NCBI RefSeq assembly: GCF_008369195.1
Contig: NZ_VOBC01000003.1
Span: 1 to 64,000 of the forward strand
Origin: Sporosarcina sp. ANT_H38
GTDB taxonomy: Bacteria; Bacillota; Bacilli; Bacillales_A; Planococcaceae
Direction of reading: 5' to 3'
DNA length: 64,000 nucleotides
Shown: positions 49,589 to 59,249 of the stretch, piece by piece
How positions within the stretch are numbered: the stretch's first letter is position 1
How the letters are laid out: each line of letters begins with the position of its first letter
Notes under the pieces: generated by a model
Seen by the model: only the letters and a program-made list of their open reading frames with translations
What the model was told of the DNA's origin: nothing
The model's database searches: none
Translations under genes and position numbers: made by a program

Positions 49589-51073
49589 TTACCTATCACT
49601 AGTTAAGACCGCGTCTATATAAATTTCAGGGTTCATCAGCGTACGAGCCGCATCGGAAACATACGGTGCAAGCCCTTCCGCTCCAACTCCGAGTGCAATT
49701 GTTAAGATACCAAACATCACGAGTGGAATAAGCATTCCTTTTTTAAGCGGCACATCATCATCTTCGTTAATAATCGTCTCTCCCCAGAAGCAGTTAATGA
49801 AAATGCGTAGCAATGAATACAGTACGAAAATGCTTGATAGGAAAGCAATTGCAAGCAAGAAGTATGAACCCGTTTCAATCGCTCCCTGTCCAACATATAC
49901 TTTTCCAATGAACCCGCTCAGCGGTGGAATCCCAGCAAGTGACAGCATCGTAATGAAAAACAACCAGCCGAGCAACGGATAGTTGCGAATCAATCCACTC
50001 ATTTTTTCAATCTTACTCGTACCCGTTAAGTAGATCATCGTTCCTGCTAGAAGAAAGAGTAACGCTTTGATAATCATGTCGTGGATTAGGTAATAGATGG
50101 AACCTTGAAACGCCACTTCCGTCGAAACGGCAAGCCCAACAAGTATGAAACCTACCGCAATCACGACGTTATAAGAAACAATTTGTCGAATATCATTGTA
50201 GGCAATCGCTCCCATACTTCCCCCAATAATCGTGAGCGCCGCCATAATACCAATGATAGAATGTGTGACACCGGGTTCATGATAGAAGATCAGCGTAAAA
50301 ACACGGAACATCGCATAGATACCGACTTTTGTCAGCAACGCACCAAACAATGCCGCAACCACTGTCGGCGGTGCACTGTAGGATCCAGGCAGCCAAAAGT
50401 ATAGAAGAAGTCCAGATTTCAAGCTAAAGACAACTAGAAAGATAATGCTGATTACCGTCAATAGTGGTCCTTGCCCGACTTCCGCAATACGTACAGATAG
50501 ATGCGCCATATTAAGCGTACCTACTGTACCGTATAAATAGGCGATGCCAACCAGGAAAAACCACGAGGACAGCACATTTATAGATATGTATTTAATGGAT
50601 TCGACAAGTTGAACTTTCCTTCCCCCGAGTGTAATTAGGACATATGAAGATAACAACATCACCTCAAAACAGACGAATAGATTAAATAAATCACCTGTCA
50701 GAAACGAACCGTTAACGCCCGCAACGAGGAAAAAGACAAACGGATAAAAGAACATACTCTCGTGTCTCCGTCCGATTGATGAAAAGGCATAGATCAGAAG
50801 AATCCCCGTTACAATCGCAGTCGTCAATACAAGCAGCATGGAAAAAGAATCTGCTACGAAGGAAATTCCGTAAGGCGGCAACCAGCCACCGAAATCGATT
50901 CGCAAAATACCATCAGTCTGGATCAAATCCAGTATATAAACACTGACCGCAACGGTTGCTGTCATGGATACAAGACTGAACACCCGCTGAACTTTTATAT
51001 AAGGCCTAAGAAATACAAGTAGTATTCCTGTCAATAAAGGAATGAGCATAGGCATGACAATAATATTATTCAT
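49589..51073 (-). CDS. mrpD: Mrp antiporter subunit D
   Basis: A 494-residue protein with about 14 helices, homologous to the NuoM/NuoN proton-pumping subunits of complex I. The key membrane Glu lies in LFVCFEVMLLSSYVLI, and the Lys-containing helix in SLKSGLLLYFWLPGSY. It moves protons or cations in the Mrp complex. It overlaps mrpC by 8 bases. Confidence 0.96.
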   Translation of the reverse strand: MNNIIVMPMLIPLLTGILLVFLRPYIKVQRVFSLVSMTATVAVSVYILDLIQTDGILRIDFGGWLPPYGISFVADSFSMLLVLTTAIVTGILLIYAFSSIGRRHESMFFYPFVFFLVAGVNGSFLTGDLFNLFVCFEVMLLSSYVLITLGGRKVQLVESIKYISINVLSSWFFLVGIAYLYGTVGTLNMAHLSVRIAEVGQGPLLTVISIIFLVVFSLKSGLLLYFWLPGSYSAPPTVVAALFGALLTKVGIYAMFRVFTLIFYHEPGVTHSIIGIMAALTIIGGSMGAIAYNDIRQIVSYNVVIAVGFILVGLAVSTEVAFQGSIYYLIHDMIIKALLFLLAGTMIYLTGTSKIEKMSGLIRNYPLLGWLFFITMLSLAGIPPLSGFIGKVYVGQGAIETGSYFLLAIAFLSSIFVLYSLLRIFINCFWGETIINEDDDVPLKKGMLIPLVMFGILTIALGVGAEGLAPYVSDAARTLMNPEIYIDAVLTSDR

Positions 51074-51404
51074 CTTTGGGTCCTCTCAATAAAAAAAGAT
51101 TGTCCGATCCGGTCTCTTTGTATGTACGGTAAGCAAGTACCAATAAAAAAGAAGTCACCGCAAAGCTTATAACGATTGCCGTCAAAATTAGCGCCTGCGG
51201 AAGAGCATCTGTATACTTTTCCGCATTTTCACCCAACAGCGGAACTGCACCTTTTTTCAATCCACCCATCGTCATTAACAGTAAATGCACAGCATGCGAC
51301 AAGATGGCTGTCCCTAAGATGACCCGAATCAGACTTTTGGATAGCAGCAAATAGACAGCGACCGTTACTAGCACTCCAACGAGTATTGTTATTAACGTTT
51401 CCAT
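51066..51404 (-). CDS. mrpC: Mrp antiporter subunit C
   Basis: A 112-residue three-helix protein homologous to NuoK, with ILGTAILSHAVHLLLMTMGG and a central DALPQALILTAIVISFAVTS segment. It follows mrpB by 3 bases. Confidence 0.95.
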   Translation of the reverse strand: METLITILVGVLVTVAVYLLLSKSLIRVILGTAILSHAVHLLLMTMGGLKKGAVPLLGENAEKYTDALPQALILTAIVISFAVTSFLLVLAYRTYKETGSDNLFLLRGPKDE

Positions 51405-51407
51405 CCG

Positions 51408-51830
51408 CTACACATCCTCACTAATACTTAAAATAATTGTTACAACAACACCGACAACAGTCAGTGCTACACCTGCCTCGAACAGCACAACAGTCGACAA
51501 TTCAGTTTCCCCGAACACAGGTAAATTAAAATGGCTGGCCGTCTGGGTAAGAAATGGAGCGCCGAAGATAACTGATCCTAGGCCAGTCCCGACTGCAAGT
51601 AAGACACCAAACGCCGCAATCATTTTAAAGTCGAACGGGATGCCCTTATGGACTGTTTCTATATCGAATACCATATAGAGTAAAACGAAAGCCGAAGACA
51701 GGACAAGACCACCTATGAATCCTCCTCCGGGGTTGTAATGACCGGAAAGGAATAATTCAATACCGAACGTCAAAATGATAAACACAACAATTTTCGTCAC
51801 TGTTTGTAAAATGACATCATTTATCTTCAA
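51408..51830 (-). CDS. mrpB: Mrp antiporter subunit B
   Basis: A 140-residue protein with four helices and the MnhB signature FLSGHYNPGGGFIGGLVLSS, quoted in part. Its ATG overlaps the mrpA stop by 14 bases, as is common in this operon. Confidence 0.95.
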   Translation of the reverse strand: MKINDVILQTVTKIVVFIILTFGIELFLSGHYNPGGGFIGGLVLSSAFVLLYMVFDIETVHKGIPFDFKMIAAFGVLLAVGTGLGSVIFGAPFLTQTASHFNLPVFGETELSTVVLFEAGVALTVVGVVVTIILSISEDV

Positions 51831-54231
51831 CGTCCTCGTCCCCCTTTCCCGCCTTCAATTTAACTAACGTAAACACTCCGATTCCAGCTATAAAAAGCAC
51901 TACAACTTCAAGCATAGTATCGAATGCACGGAAATCACCCAATATCGTATTGACGATATTCTTTCCTCCAGCTAACTCATAAGCGTCTTCAAAATAAACA
52001 GAAACCGACTCGAACATTTTATTCCCTTGGACGATCAGCGCAAGAACCGTAACAACAGTTCCAACTGAAATGGCGATAATGCCTTTACCCACTTTTAAAG
52101 ACCTAGTTGCTTTTTCTTTGCTCCATTCCGGTAAGAAATAGAAACATAAAAGAAATAACGCAGTAGTCACAGTTTCCACTATAATTTGCGTCAAAGCTAA
52201 ATCAGGTGCCCGGAATACAACAAAAAGAATGGCAATCGAATAGCCGAGAACACTGTTTAACAGGATTGCAGTGATGCGTGATTTCGCAAAGATAATCGCT
52301 ATACTTGCCGCCATCATGACAAAGATGATGATGTATTCATTGATGCTGATAAGAGCATCGTTTGATAAATCAATTGAAAACCCACCCGTCCACAAAAGAC
52401 CGCCGCCAACTGTGACGATGAAGAATATAAAAATATAGACAAGATAATCCCTGAGATAACCCGTCATATAAGTCCGTGTCAGAAAAGTAGAACCTTTTTC
52501 CAACTGTGATATCAGGCCATTGTACAAGGAATCGAGACTCCATCTCATCGGTGCGATCGAGTAAATTCCACGCCAGTATCGAAGGTATAAGTAGAGCAAC
52601 CCACCCAGTACGACAACACCAATCGTCATCATGATCGGTACATTAAAACCGTGCCACGCAGATATATGCGGAACGAGACCTTCTGCTCCCTCAAACGGAG
52701 GATAGACCGCCGCCATCGCAGGGCTCAATAAATATTTGCCGACCACATTCGGGAAGAAGAAAATGCCCACAACGAACAGCGCAAGAACTGCCGGTGCAAC
52801 AAGCATCCCAACCGGTGCTTCATGTGCTTTCCGATCCAGACGATCCGGCTGATGCTCCCCAAGAAATGTCTGAAAAACGAGTAGCATGCTGTAGACGAAT
52901 GTCAACACACTCGCAAGCCAAGCTACTACAGGTATTAAGCTCCCCCAAACAGGACCCATCGCAAAAATATCTAGGTTACGTATAATCAATACAGATTCGA
53001 AAAACATTTCTTTACTAAGGAAACCGTTAAACGGAGGTAATCCTGCCATAGAAAAACTTCCGATAACTGCAATTGTAAACGTTACAGGCAACAGTGACAT
53101 CAGGCCACCAAGTCTTCGGATATCCCGAGTACCAACCTGGTGATCGACAATACCAACGACCATGAACAGAGCACCTTTGAATGTCGAATGATTAATAAGA
53201 TGGAACAAAGCAGCAAAAGTTGCCTGCGTATAAATAACAGAGTCCGCACTGTAACCACCGTTAAGCGCGGCTGAACCCAGTCCGAAGAGACTCATAATCA
53301 GACCAAGCTGACTGATTGTCGAATAAGCGAGCAGCGCCTTGAGATCGGTCTGCCGCACTGCGTTGACTGACCCCCAAAACAATGTAAATATCCCAACGCC
53401 CGTGACTGTATAAAACCATACAGCTTCTCCACCAAATACAGGCGTGAAGCGTGCAACAAGGTAAATACCCGCTTTGACCATTGTCGCAGAGTGTAAATAA
53501 GCACTGACCGGCGTCGGCGCTTCCATCGCGTCCGGCAACCAGATATGGAACGGAAACTGTGCAGACTTCGTAAATGCACCGAGTAAGATAAGCAGCATAG
53601 CAGGGATAAACAGACTTTCATCCGTATATTGACCAATCGTGGCAATAATTTCACGCACACTGTATGAACCGGTCAAGGTATGCAGTATTATAAAACCGGC
53701 AAGCATTCCCACTCCACCGGACACAGTGATAAGCATCGATTTTTGTGCACCCGACCTAGATTTCTTCCGATGGTACCAAAATGCGATTAGAAGAAACGAC
53801 GAAATACTCGTTAATTCCCAAAAAACGTACAGTACCATCAAGTTATCCGAGAAGATTACCCCAAGCATCGAGCCCATAAACATGAGAAGATAAACATAAA
53901 AACGCCCTAACGCCTCACGCTCGGATAAATAATATATGGAGTAGAGAATGACTAGACTCCCGACCCCCGTGATAAGAAGTCCAAAAATCATGCTGAGACC
54001 GTCGAAATAAGTCGTAAAATTAATCCCTGCCGAATCTATCCATTTTATTGTATGTATATACGTCTTACCCTTAGACACTGCAGGGATAAAACTGGCGAGA
54101 ACAATGAATAACGTTACTGGAACAATTATGACAAACCACCCGATATGCTTACTATGCACCCGCTTATAGATGAACGGGACAAAGATAGCTGCCAAAAACG
54201 GGATGAAAATAGCTATAGTTATTGTTAACAA
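51817..54231 (-). CDS. mrpA: Mrp antiporter subunit A
   Basis: About 804 residues with some 20 helices. The N-terminal two thirds are NuoL-like (YVFWELTSISSFLLIAFWY with the key Glu; SAQFPFHIWLPDAMEAPTPV) and the C-terminal third matches the MrpA/MbhE extension. It is the largest subunit and first gene of mrpABCDEFG, a Na+/H+ antiporter for alkali and salt tolerance. TTG 54231 lies 7 bases after GGAGG; an earlier TTG at 54237 is too close. Confidence 0.95.
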   Translation of the reverse strand: MLTITIAIFIPFLAAIFVPFIYKRVHSKHIGWFVIIVPVTLFIVLASFIPAVSKGKTYIHTIKWIDSAGINFTTYFDGLSMIFGLLITGVGSLVILYSIYYLSEREALGRFYVYLLMFMGSMLGVIFSDNLMVLYVFWELTSISSFLLIAFWYHRKKSRSGAQKSMLITVSGGVGMLAGFIILHTLTGSYSVREIIATIGQYTDESLFIPAMLLILLGAFTKSAQFPFHIWLPDAMEAPTPVSAYLHSATMVKAGIYLVARFTPVFGGEAVWFYTVTGVGIFTLFWGSVNAVRQTDLKALLAYSTISQLGLIMSLFGLGSAALNGGYSADSVIYTQATFAALFHLINHSTFKGALFMVVGIVDHQVGTRDIRRLGGLMSLLPVTFTIAVIGSFSMAGLPPFNGFLSKEMFFESVLIIRNLDIFAMGPVWGSLIPVVAWLASVLTFVYSMLLVFQTFLGEHQPDRLDRKAHEAPVGMLVAPAVLALFVVGIFFFPNVVGKYLLSPAMAAVYPPFEGAEGLVPHISAWHGFNVPIMMTIGVVVLGGLLYLYLRYWRGIYSIAPMRWSLDSLYNGLISQLEKGSTFLTRTYMTGYLRDYLVYIFIFFIVTVGGGLLWTGGFSIDLSNDALISINEYIIIFVMMAASIAIIFAKSRITAILLNSVLGYSIAILFVVFRAPDLALTQIIVETVTTALFLLCFYFLPEWSKEKATRSLKVGKGIIAISVGTVVTVLALIVQGNKMFESVSVYFEDAYELAGGKNIVNTILGDFRAFDTMLEVVVLFIAGIGVFTLVKLKAGKGDEDVEDK

Positions 54232-54597
54232 ATGCAAACCTCCAATGCTGAACAGATTAATGAAGTTGAACTAAGTCACGGGAAATGTATACAGAAAAGT
54301 GGAATATCCAGTTACGTAGTGTGTGTAAAATTACATTATTATTTAGGGCATACTTGACCTGCGACGTGTCTGACGGGATAATAGGGAGCTATAGATAACA
54401 GTAGTAGGGGAAACCGCTATGAGTTTATACATTAAATTATACACTATTGCTGTACTCTTAGCACTTTGAAACATTTCAGATCATTCATATCTTGTTTTTA
54501 GATAGATTTTCATATATAATTATTTGGTTTTCAATTAGTATTAAAATTTTAGTATGAACCCAATTATACAAATAATAATTAAGAGGTGACTACCGTC
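54232..54597. other. gap between mrpA and the USP gene, no clear gene
   Basis: A divergent intergenic region that must hold promoters for both flanks. A minus-strand TATAAT near 54440 has no good -35. A 16-codon plus-strand frame at 54419 (MSLYIKLYTIAVLLAL) lacks a proper ribosome binding site. Confidence 0.45.
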
Positions 54598-55269
54598 ATG
54601 GGCAAAGTAAAAGGTCGTATGGACGAGAGTATTCTCGTTTGTGTCTACTACGGTCCAAATGGTGAACGTCTCATTAGACGCGGACATAAAATAGCAGCAA
54701 TCATGGACTGTCCAATGTATATTTTAACAGTGGATCCACTTCCCTTTGATGAATTCGACGCGGAGAAATCCCAATATGTCGAGCGCTGGAAAGAACTTGC
54801 TGAAGAACTTGAAGTAGAAGATTTCATAATACGGGATTGCGAAAGGCGTCCATTCGCCAAAGTGATTAAAGAAGTGGCCCATGAACACAACATTACCCAA
54901 ATCATTCTCGGCCAAACTGCACAAAGCAGATGGGAAGAAATTACGAAAGGCTCGTTCATGAACGTATTGCTACGTGAAATTACGTTTGTTGATTTCCATG
55001 TTGTTTCTGTCGATCGAGCTATTAGAGATGAAATTGACGGTATGTTTGAAAAAGGTGTTCGTGCTTACTTGATCGAAGACGGCGCCGGTTTCCGCGTGAG
55101 CTTCACACTCTCGAAAGAAGCCCGCTTTGAAGGTATTTTCTTCAAAGAAATTGGGACTGATTTTAACAATGGTATTTTCAAATTTATGAGCAACAACAAA
55201 ATGTGCCAAGTGCATATCACAGATGACCAGGTGACGGATCCTTCCATGTTCTCTTGTAAAACCGATTAA
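54598..55269 (+). CDS. Universal stress protein resembling KdpD sensor domain
   Basis: A 223-residue soluble protein. The first 150 residues look like the USP domain of KdpD sensor kinases (ESILVCVYYGPNGERLIRRG, ITQIILGQTAQSRWEEITKG), without any kinase or KdpD N-terminal domain. The rest is unfamiliar. Stand-alone proteins of this kind may sense nucleotides or ions. ATG 54598 follows AGAGGTGA by 8 bases. It is divergent from the mrp operon. Confidence 0.8.
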   Translation: MGKVKGRMDESILVCVYYGPNGERLIRRGHKIAAIMDCPMYILTVDPLPFDEFDAEKSQYVERWKELAEELEVEDFIIRDCERRPFAKVIKEVAHEHNITQIILGQTAQSRWEEITKGSFMNVLLREITFVDFHVVSVDRAIRDEIDGMFEKGVRAYLIEDGAGFRVSFTLSKEARFEGIFFKEIGTDFNNGIFKFMSNNKMCQVHITDDQVTDPSMFSCKTD

Positions 55270-55285
55270 TAATAGAAGAGTGAAT

Positions 55286-55316
55286 AAAAGCGGATGACTA
55301 TAGGTCATCCGCTTTT
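55286..55316. terminator. bidirectional terminator between USP gene and murB
   Basis: Perfect 13-base arms AAAAGCGGATGAC and GTCATCCGCTTTT around TATAG. Confidence 0.93.
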
Positions 55317-55318
55317 TA

Positions 55319-56245
55319 TTATTCCCCTATTTCTTCACCTACGATTTTCACTTCAAGCTCTAGGTCAACATTAAATTTCTTTTTCACTTCTGCTTTCACC
55401 ATGTTAATCGTCTCAATGTAATCAGAAGCGGTTGCATTACTTTTATTAATGATAAAGCCTGCATGCTTCAATGACACTTCTGCTCCGCCATGCCCTTTCC
55501 CTTGCAGACCGCAGTCTTGTATAAGTTTTCCTGCAAAATAGCCTGGCGGTCGTTTGAACACACTTCCTGCTGAAGGATATTCAAGTGGTTGTTTTGATAC
55601 TCGCTGGAAGGTTAAGTCTGCTACTTTCTCATTAATGACATCCGGATCTCCTTGCATGAGTTGGAAATCCGCTGAGAGAACGTAGTAGCCCTCTCTCGAA
55701 ATAATACTCTTTCTATAACCAAGCTCCAGTTCTTCTTTTGAAAGAACTAACCGCTCGCCCGTTTTCGTCAACACTGTCGCATGAACAACTATATCTTTTA
55801 TTTCCCCGCCATATGCACCGGCATTCATTGCCATTGCGCCTCCGATTGAACCTGGAATCCCACAAGCAAATTCAATTCCTGATAGAGCATCTGCAGCCGC
55901 ATGTTTTGAAACATCAATAATTAGTGCACCTGCCTCAGCATGCACAAGTGATCCTTCAATACTTATTGCATTAAGCTGTGATAAATGAAGGACAATCCCT
56001 CTCACTCCACCATCTCTGACGACCATGTTTGACCCGTTTCCAAGTAATAGTAACGGAATTTCATTATTATATGCATAACTTACTACAGTTTCTGTTTCAT
56101 CTATAGTTCCAGGAATGACAAGAAGGTCTGCTGCTCCCCCAAGTTTTGTCATCGTGTATTTACATAGTGGTTCATCAATTAGTACTGTGCCTGTTGTAAT
56201 TTTTTTCTGAAGTTCTTCATACCATTGATGTTTTGACATCAACAT
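55319..56245 (-). CDS. murB: UDP-N-acetylenolpyruvoylglucosamine reductase
   Basis: A 308-residue type II MurB flavoenzyme that makes UDP-MurNAc. FAD-binding LLLLGNGSNMVVRDGGVRG, GIPGSIGGAMAMNAGAYGGE and the catalytic Ser in SAGSVFKRPPG are visible, along with a C-terminal Glu in LELEVKIVGE. It is monocistronic here, away from the division and wall cluster. Confidence 0.97.
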   Translation of the reverse strand: MLMSKHQWYEELQKKITTGTVLIDEPLCKYTMTKLGGAADLLVIPGTIDETETVVSYAYNNEIPLLLLGNGSNMVVRDGGVRGIVLHLSQLNAISIEGSLVHAEAGALIIDVSKHAAADALSGIEFACGIPGSIGGAMAMNAGAYGGEIKDIVVHATVLTKTGERLVLSKEELELGYRKSIISREGYYVLSADFQLMQGDPDVINEKVADLTFQRVSKQPLEYPSAGSVFKRPPGYFAGKLIQDCGLQGKGHGGAEVSLKHAGFIINKSNATASDYIETINMVKAEVKKKFNVDLELEVKIVGEEIGE

Positions 56246-56437
56246 TCAAATCCTTTCCATAAAAGCTTTTCACCCTTAATAGTATGCTTGGAAACTTTTC
56301 TTTTGACAAGGAATTCTTATTAACCGAAAGCCTCATTATTTCCCTCTATTCGGAATGCACAAAATTATTCATCTTGACTTCAAGATAATTAACGAATATA
56401 GTGAAAATATAACTTATTCAGAGAGGGAGTTTTTCAA

Positions 56438-56965
56438 ATGACAAAATGGACAGTAGATGCTTCACACACAGGCGTTGGTTTTTCAGTTAAGCATATGATG
56501 GTTTCTAAAGTAAGAGGACGTTTTACAGGGGTAGAAGGTACAATCGAAGGTAATCCTGAAGATTTGACGGGCGCTAACATCAACTTCACAATCGACGCTT
56601 CAACAATTCATACAAATAGCGACGATCGTGATAACCACCTTCGTTCTGCAGATTTCTTCGATACAGAAACATTCCCGACAATCACATTCGTTTCAACAGG
56701 TATCACAAAAAAAGGCGATAATGAATATAACGTTACTGGTGACATGACAGTAAAAGACGTAACAAAAAAAGTTACGTTTGAAGCTGAGTATGAAGGTACT
56801 GGTAAAAACCCTTGGGGCGTAGATGTAGCTGCTTTTGAAGTCGAAGGTAAAATTTCAAGAAAAGAATTCAATCTTACTTGGAACCAAGCGCTAGAAGCAG
56901 GCGGCGTTCTTGTAGGCGACGACATTAAAATCACAATCGATTTGCAAGCAAACCCAGCTCAATAA
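56438..56965 (+). CDS. YceI family lipid-binding-like protein
   Basis: A 175-residue protein that matches the YceI fold along its length: WTVDASHTGVGFSVKHMMVS, DDRDNHLRSADFFDTETFP and a C-terminal beta-barrel half. Homologues bind isoprenoids such as polyprenyl chains. There is no signal peptide, so it is cytoplasmic. AGAGGGAG is the ribosome binding site. The stop codon runs into a dispersed repeat. Confidence 0.93.
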   Translation: MTKWTVDASHTGVGFSVKHMMVSKVRGRFTGVEGTIEGNPEDLTGANINFTIDASTIHTNSDDRDNHLRSADFFDTETFPTITFVSTGITKKGDNEYNVTGDMTVKDVTKKVTFEAEYEGTGKNPWGVDVAAFEVEGKISRKEFNLTWNQALEAGGVLVGDDIKITIDLQANPAQ

Positions 56966-57020
56966 AGAAAAGTAAAAAGCGCCGTTTAGCCTCTGAGGTT
57001 GACGACTGAAGTCTAAACAG
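56963..57020 (+). repeat. dispersed repeat copy C fused to the yceI stop codon
   Basis: The TAA stop is followed by AGAAAAGTAAAAAGCGCCG and the unit ends TGAAGTCTAAACAG. It is more diverged than copies A and B but has the same placement relative to the stop. Confidence 0.45.
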
Positions 57021-57032
57021 TAATAAGTAACT

Positions 57033-57077
57033 AAAAAATCGACCATGCGATCAATATGATCACATGGCCGATTTTTT
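57033..57077. terminator. bidirectional terminator between yceI and frnE-like gene
   Basis: AAAAAATCGACCATG and GATCA pair with TGATC and CATGGCCGATTTTTT with two mismatches. Confidence 0.9.
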
Positions 57078-57088
57078 ATTTCTGTTGA

Positions 57089-57736
57089 TTAAGCTTCTTC
57101 CGCAGCTTGTCGAAGTGCATTTGCAAATGCTTCCGCCGGCTGCGCTCCTGAAATTGCGTATTTACGGTTAATAACGAAAAACGGAACACCTTTTACACCG
57201 ATTTGCTGAGCTTCAGCGATATCCGTTCTTACATCATCTGCAAACTCGTCAGAATCGAGAACTGCTTTCGCACGGTCACGAGAAATCCCTGCTTCTTCCG
57301 CAATGCGAAGTAACACGTCTACTGAACCAATTTTTTCACCATCAATGAAATAAGCTTTCAGTAAATTTTCCGATACCGTCTTATCGAAACCTTCCTGTTC
57401 AGCAAGTTTCGCTAGGCGATGTGCATTAAATGTATTTGATGGCGTCATAGCGTCAAAGTTATAGTTCAGTCCTACAGATTTTGCTTGGTCCACCACATTG
57501 TCAGTCATCTTCTTCGCTTCTTCCACACTCATGCCATACTTCGTCGCAAGACTTTCTTTCATCAGCGTATCGGACACCGCGGGCGAATTTGGATCAAGTT
57601 CATATGCCTTGAAAACAACTTCAGCCTTTTCTCCAAGGCCGGTCTGCTCTAACGCTTCTTCTAATCTACGCTTTCCAATATAACAAAACGGGCAAACATA
57701 ATCTGACCATATTTCAATTTTCAATTTTCCCGCCAC
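57089..57736 (-). CDS. DsbA family oxidoreductase (FrnE-like)
   Basis: A 215-residue cytoplasmic thioredoxin-fold protein with active site CPFC (SDYVCPFCYIGKRRLEEAL), a helical insertion, and the cis-Pro region GVKGVPFFVINRKYAISGAQ. FrnE-like proteins act as disulfide isomerases or oxidoreductases under oxidative stress. No signal peptide. Divergent from the FAD-Rieske gene. Confidence 0.92.
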   Translation of the reverse strand: MAGKLKIEIWSDYVCPFCYIGKRRLEEALEQTGLGEKAEVVFKAYELDPNSPAVSDTLMKESLATKYGMSVEEAKKMTDNVVDQAKSVGLNYNFDAMTPSNTFNAHRLAKLAEQEGFDKTVSENLLKAYFIDGEKIGSVDVLLRIAEEAGISRDRAKAVLDSDEFADDVRTDIAEAQQIGVKGVPFFVINRKYAISGAQPAEAFANALRQAAEEA

Positions 57737-57826
57737 CTTTCATATTCTTCATTTTAAATTCAATCAAAGAAGGGAACAATGAATATGCTTACTACTATTT
57801 CAAGCAGACTTGACGGAGGTTATTTT

Positions 57827-59200
57827 ATGTCCAATTCATTATGGCTTAGTACTGCATATCCACGTGATCCATTTCCTCAACTTGACGGTGATGTCCAATG
57901 TGACGTTTGTATCGTTGGAGGAGGCCTAAGTGGAATTGCCAATGCCTATTTTTTAGCTAAGGAAGGGAAAGACGTTATCCTTCTTGAGAAAGACACCATC
58001 CTTGGTGGCGCGACAGGTAACTCAACAGGAAAACTGACTGCCCAACATGATATTGTTTACGCAAAATTACTGAAACAATTTGGACGAGACAATGCAAAAT
58101 TGTATTTTGAAGTGAATGAGGAAGCCGTTCAATTCGGAAGGTCCATTGCAATAAAGGATGAATTAAGAGCTGCAGACTCCATTCTTTATTCTCAATCAAA
58201 ACTTGGCACTGATATACTCCGTTACGAAATGAACGCATACACTGAACTTGGTATCCCCGGCGAACTTGGACGGAACTCTGAATTACCGCTCCAAATTGAC
58301 GCAACGATTACCTTAAAAGACGAAAGTCAGATTCATCCTGTACGATTCGGACAGCATCTTGCACAACTTGCGGTCGAAGCGGGTGCTCGTATTTATGAAC
58401 AATCAGATGTTATCTTAATGGATTTGAAAAAGCGTCTGCTTTCCATGAAATCAGGACATGAAGTCCAATTCACTGAACTCGTATTATGTACACACTATCC
58501 AATTGAAGCACTGCGTGGGTTACAAATCATGAAATTATCTGTCGATCGTTCCTATATCGTTGCAGCAGAAGGAGATATGCCACTCCGCGGACAATATATT
58601 GCAGTCGATGAACCAAAGAGGTCGATCCGGACAGCACAAATTGATGGGAAAACGTTTTTCCTGTTGTCTGGAGAAAGCCATCGAGCAGGAATGGAAAGTG
58701 ATACACAAGTGCATTACAACCGACTTTACACGGACTTGCAGGAGTTATATAACCTTTCCACTCTGACGCACGGCTGGTCCGCACAAGACCCTCAGACTCC
58801 AGATTTAATACCGTACGCAGGAATTATTTCTTCTAGCATGCCTTACGTCTATTTGAGTACGGGGTACCGAAAATGGGGATTATCGAACTCAATGGCTGGC
58901 GCACGGATTATCAGTGATTTAATTGTCGGAAAAGAGAACCGCGCTTCGACACTTTATTCGCCTGATCGAACCGGATTTGGTTCATTTTTATTGCAGGCCT
59001 TGAAAAATACTGGACTTGTCTTAAAAGAGTTCACTGGTGGTCATATAACTCGTACAGACTCCCCTATTTGTACACATATGGGATGTCGAACGAGATGGAA
59101 TGCTGGCGATGAAACATGGGATTGCCCTTGCCACGGCTCACGTTTCCGAAAAGACGGATCCGTCCTCGAAGGTCCTGCAACAAAGCCGCTGAATTTGTAA
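57827..59200 (+). CDS. FAD-dependent oxidoreductase with C-terminal Rieske domain
   Basis: A 457-residue fusion: an N-terminal DAO-type FAD domain (CDVCIVGGGLSGIANAYFLA, then GGATGNSTGKLTAQHD) and a C-terminal Rieske [2Fe-2S] domain with CTHMGC and CPCHGS. Related Bacillus proteins (YhfW type) are of unknown substrate. ATG 57827 lies 7 bases after GGAGG; the frame starts earlier at 57779 without support. Confidence 0.92.
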   Translation: MSNSLWLSTAYPRDPFPQLDGDVQCDVCIVGGGLSGIANAYFLAKEGKDVILLEKDTILGGATGNSTGKLTAQHDIVYAKLLKQFGRDNAKLYFEVNEEAVQFGRSIAIKDELRAADSILYSQSKLGTDILRYEMNAYTELGIPGELGRNSELPLQIDATITLKDESQIHPVRFGQHLAQLAVEAGARIYEQSDVILMDLKKRLLSMKSGHEVQFTELVLCTHYPIEALRGLQIMKLSVDRSYIVAAEGDMPLRGQYIAVDEPKRSIRTAQIDGKTFFLLSGESHRAGMESDTQVHYNRLYTDLQELYNLSTLTHGWSAQDPQTPDLIPYAGIISSSMPYVYLSTGYRKWGLSNSMAGARIISDLIVGKENRASTLYSPDRTGFGSFLLQALKNTGLVLKEFTGGHITRTDSPICTHMGCRTRWNAGDETWDCPCHGSRFRKDGSVLEGPATKPLNL

Positions 59201-59249
59201 TATAACGCGACACCCTTTTCAGGTATACTGTCGAAAAGGGGTGTTTGGA

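Noticed and set aside
54419..54469. 16-codon hydrophobic frame (MSLYIKLYTIAVLLAL)
   Set aside because: Ribosome binding site is poor and distant, and there is no terminator; too little evidence.
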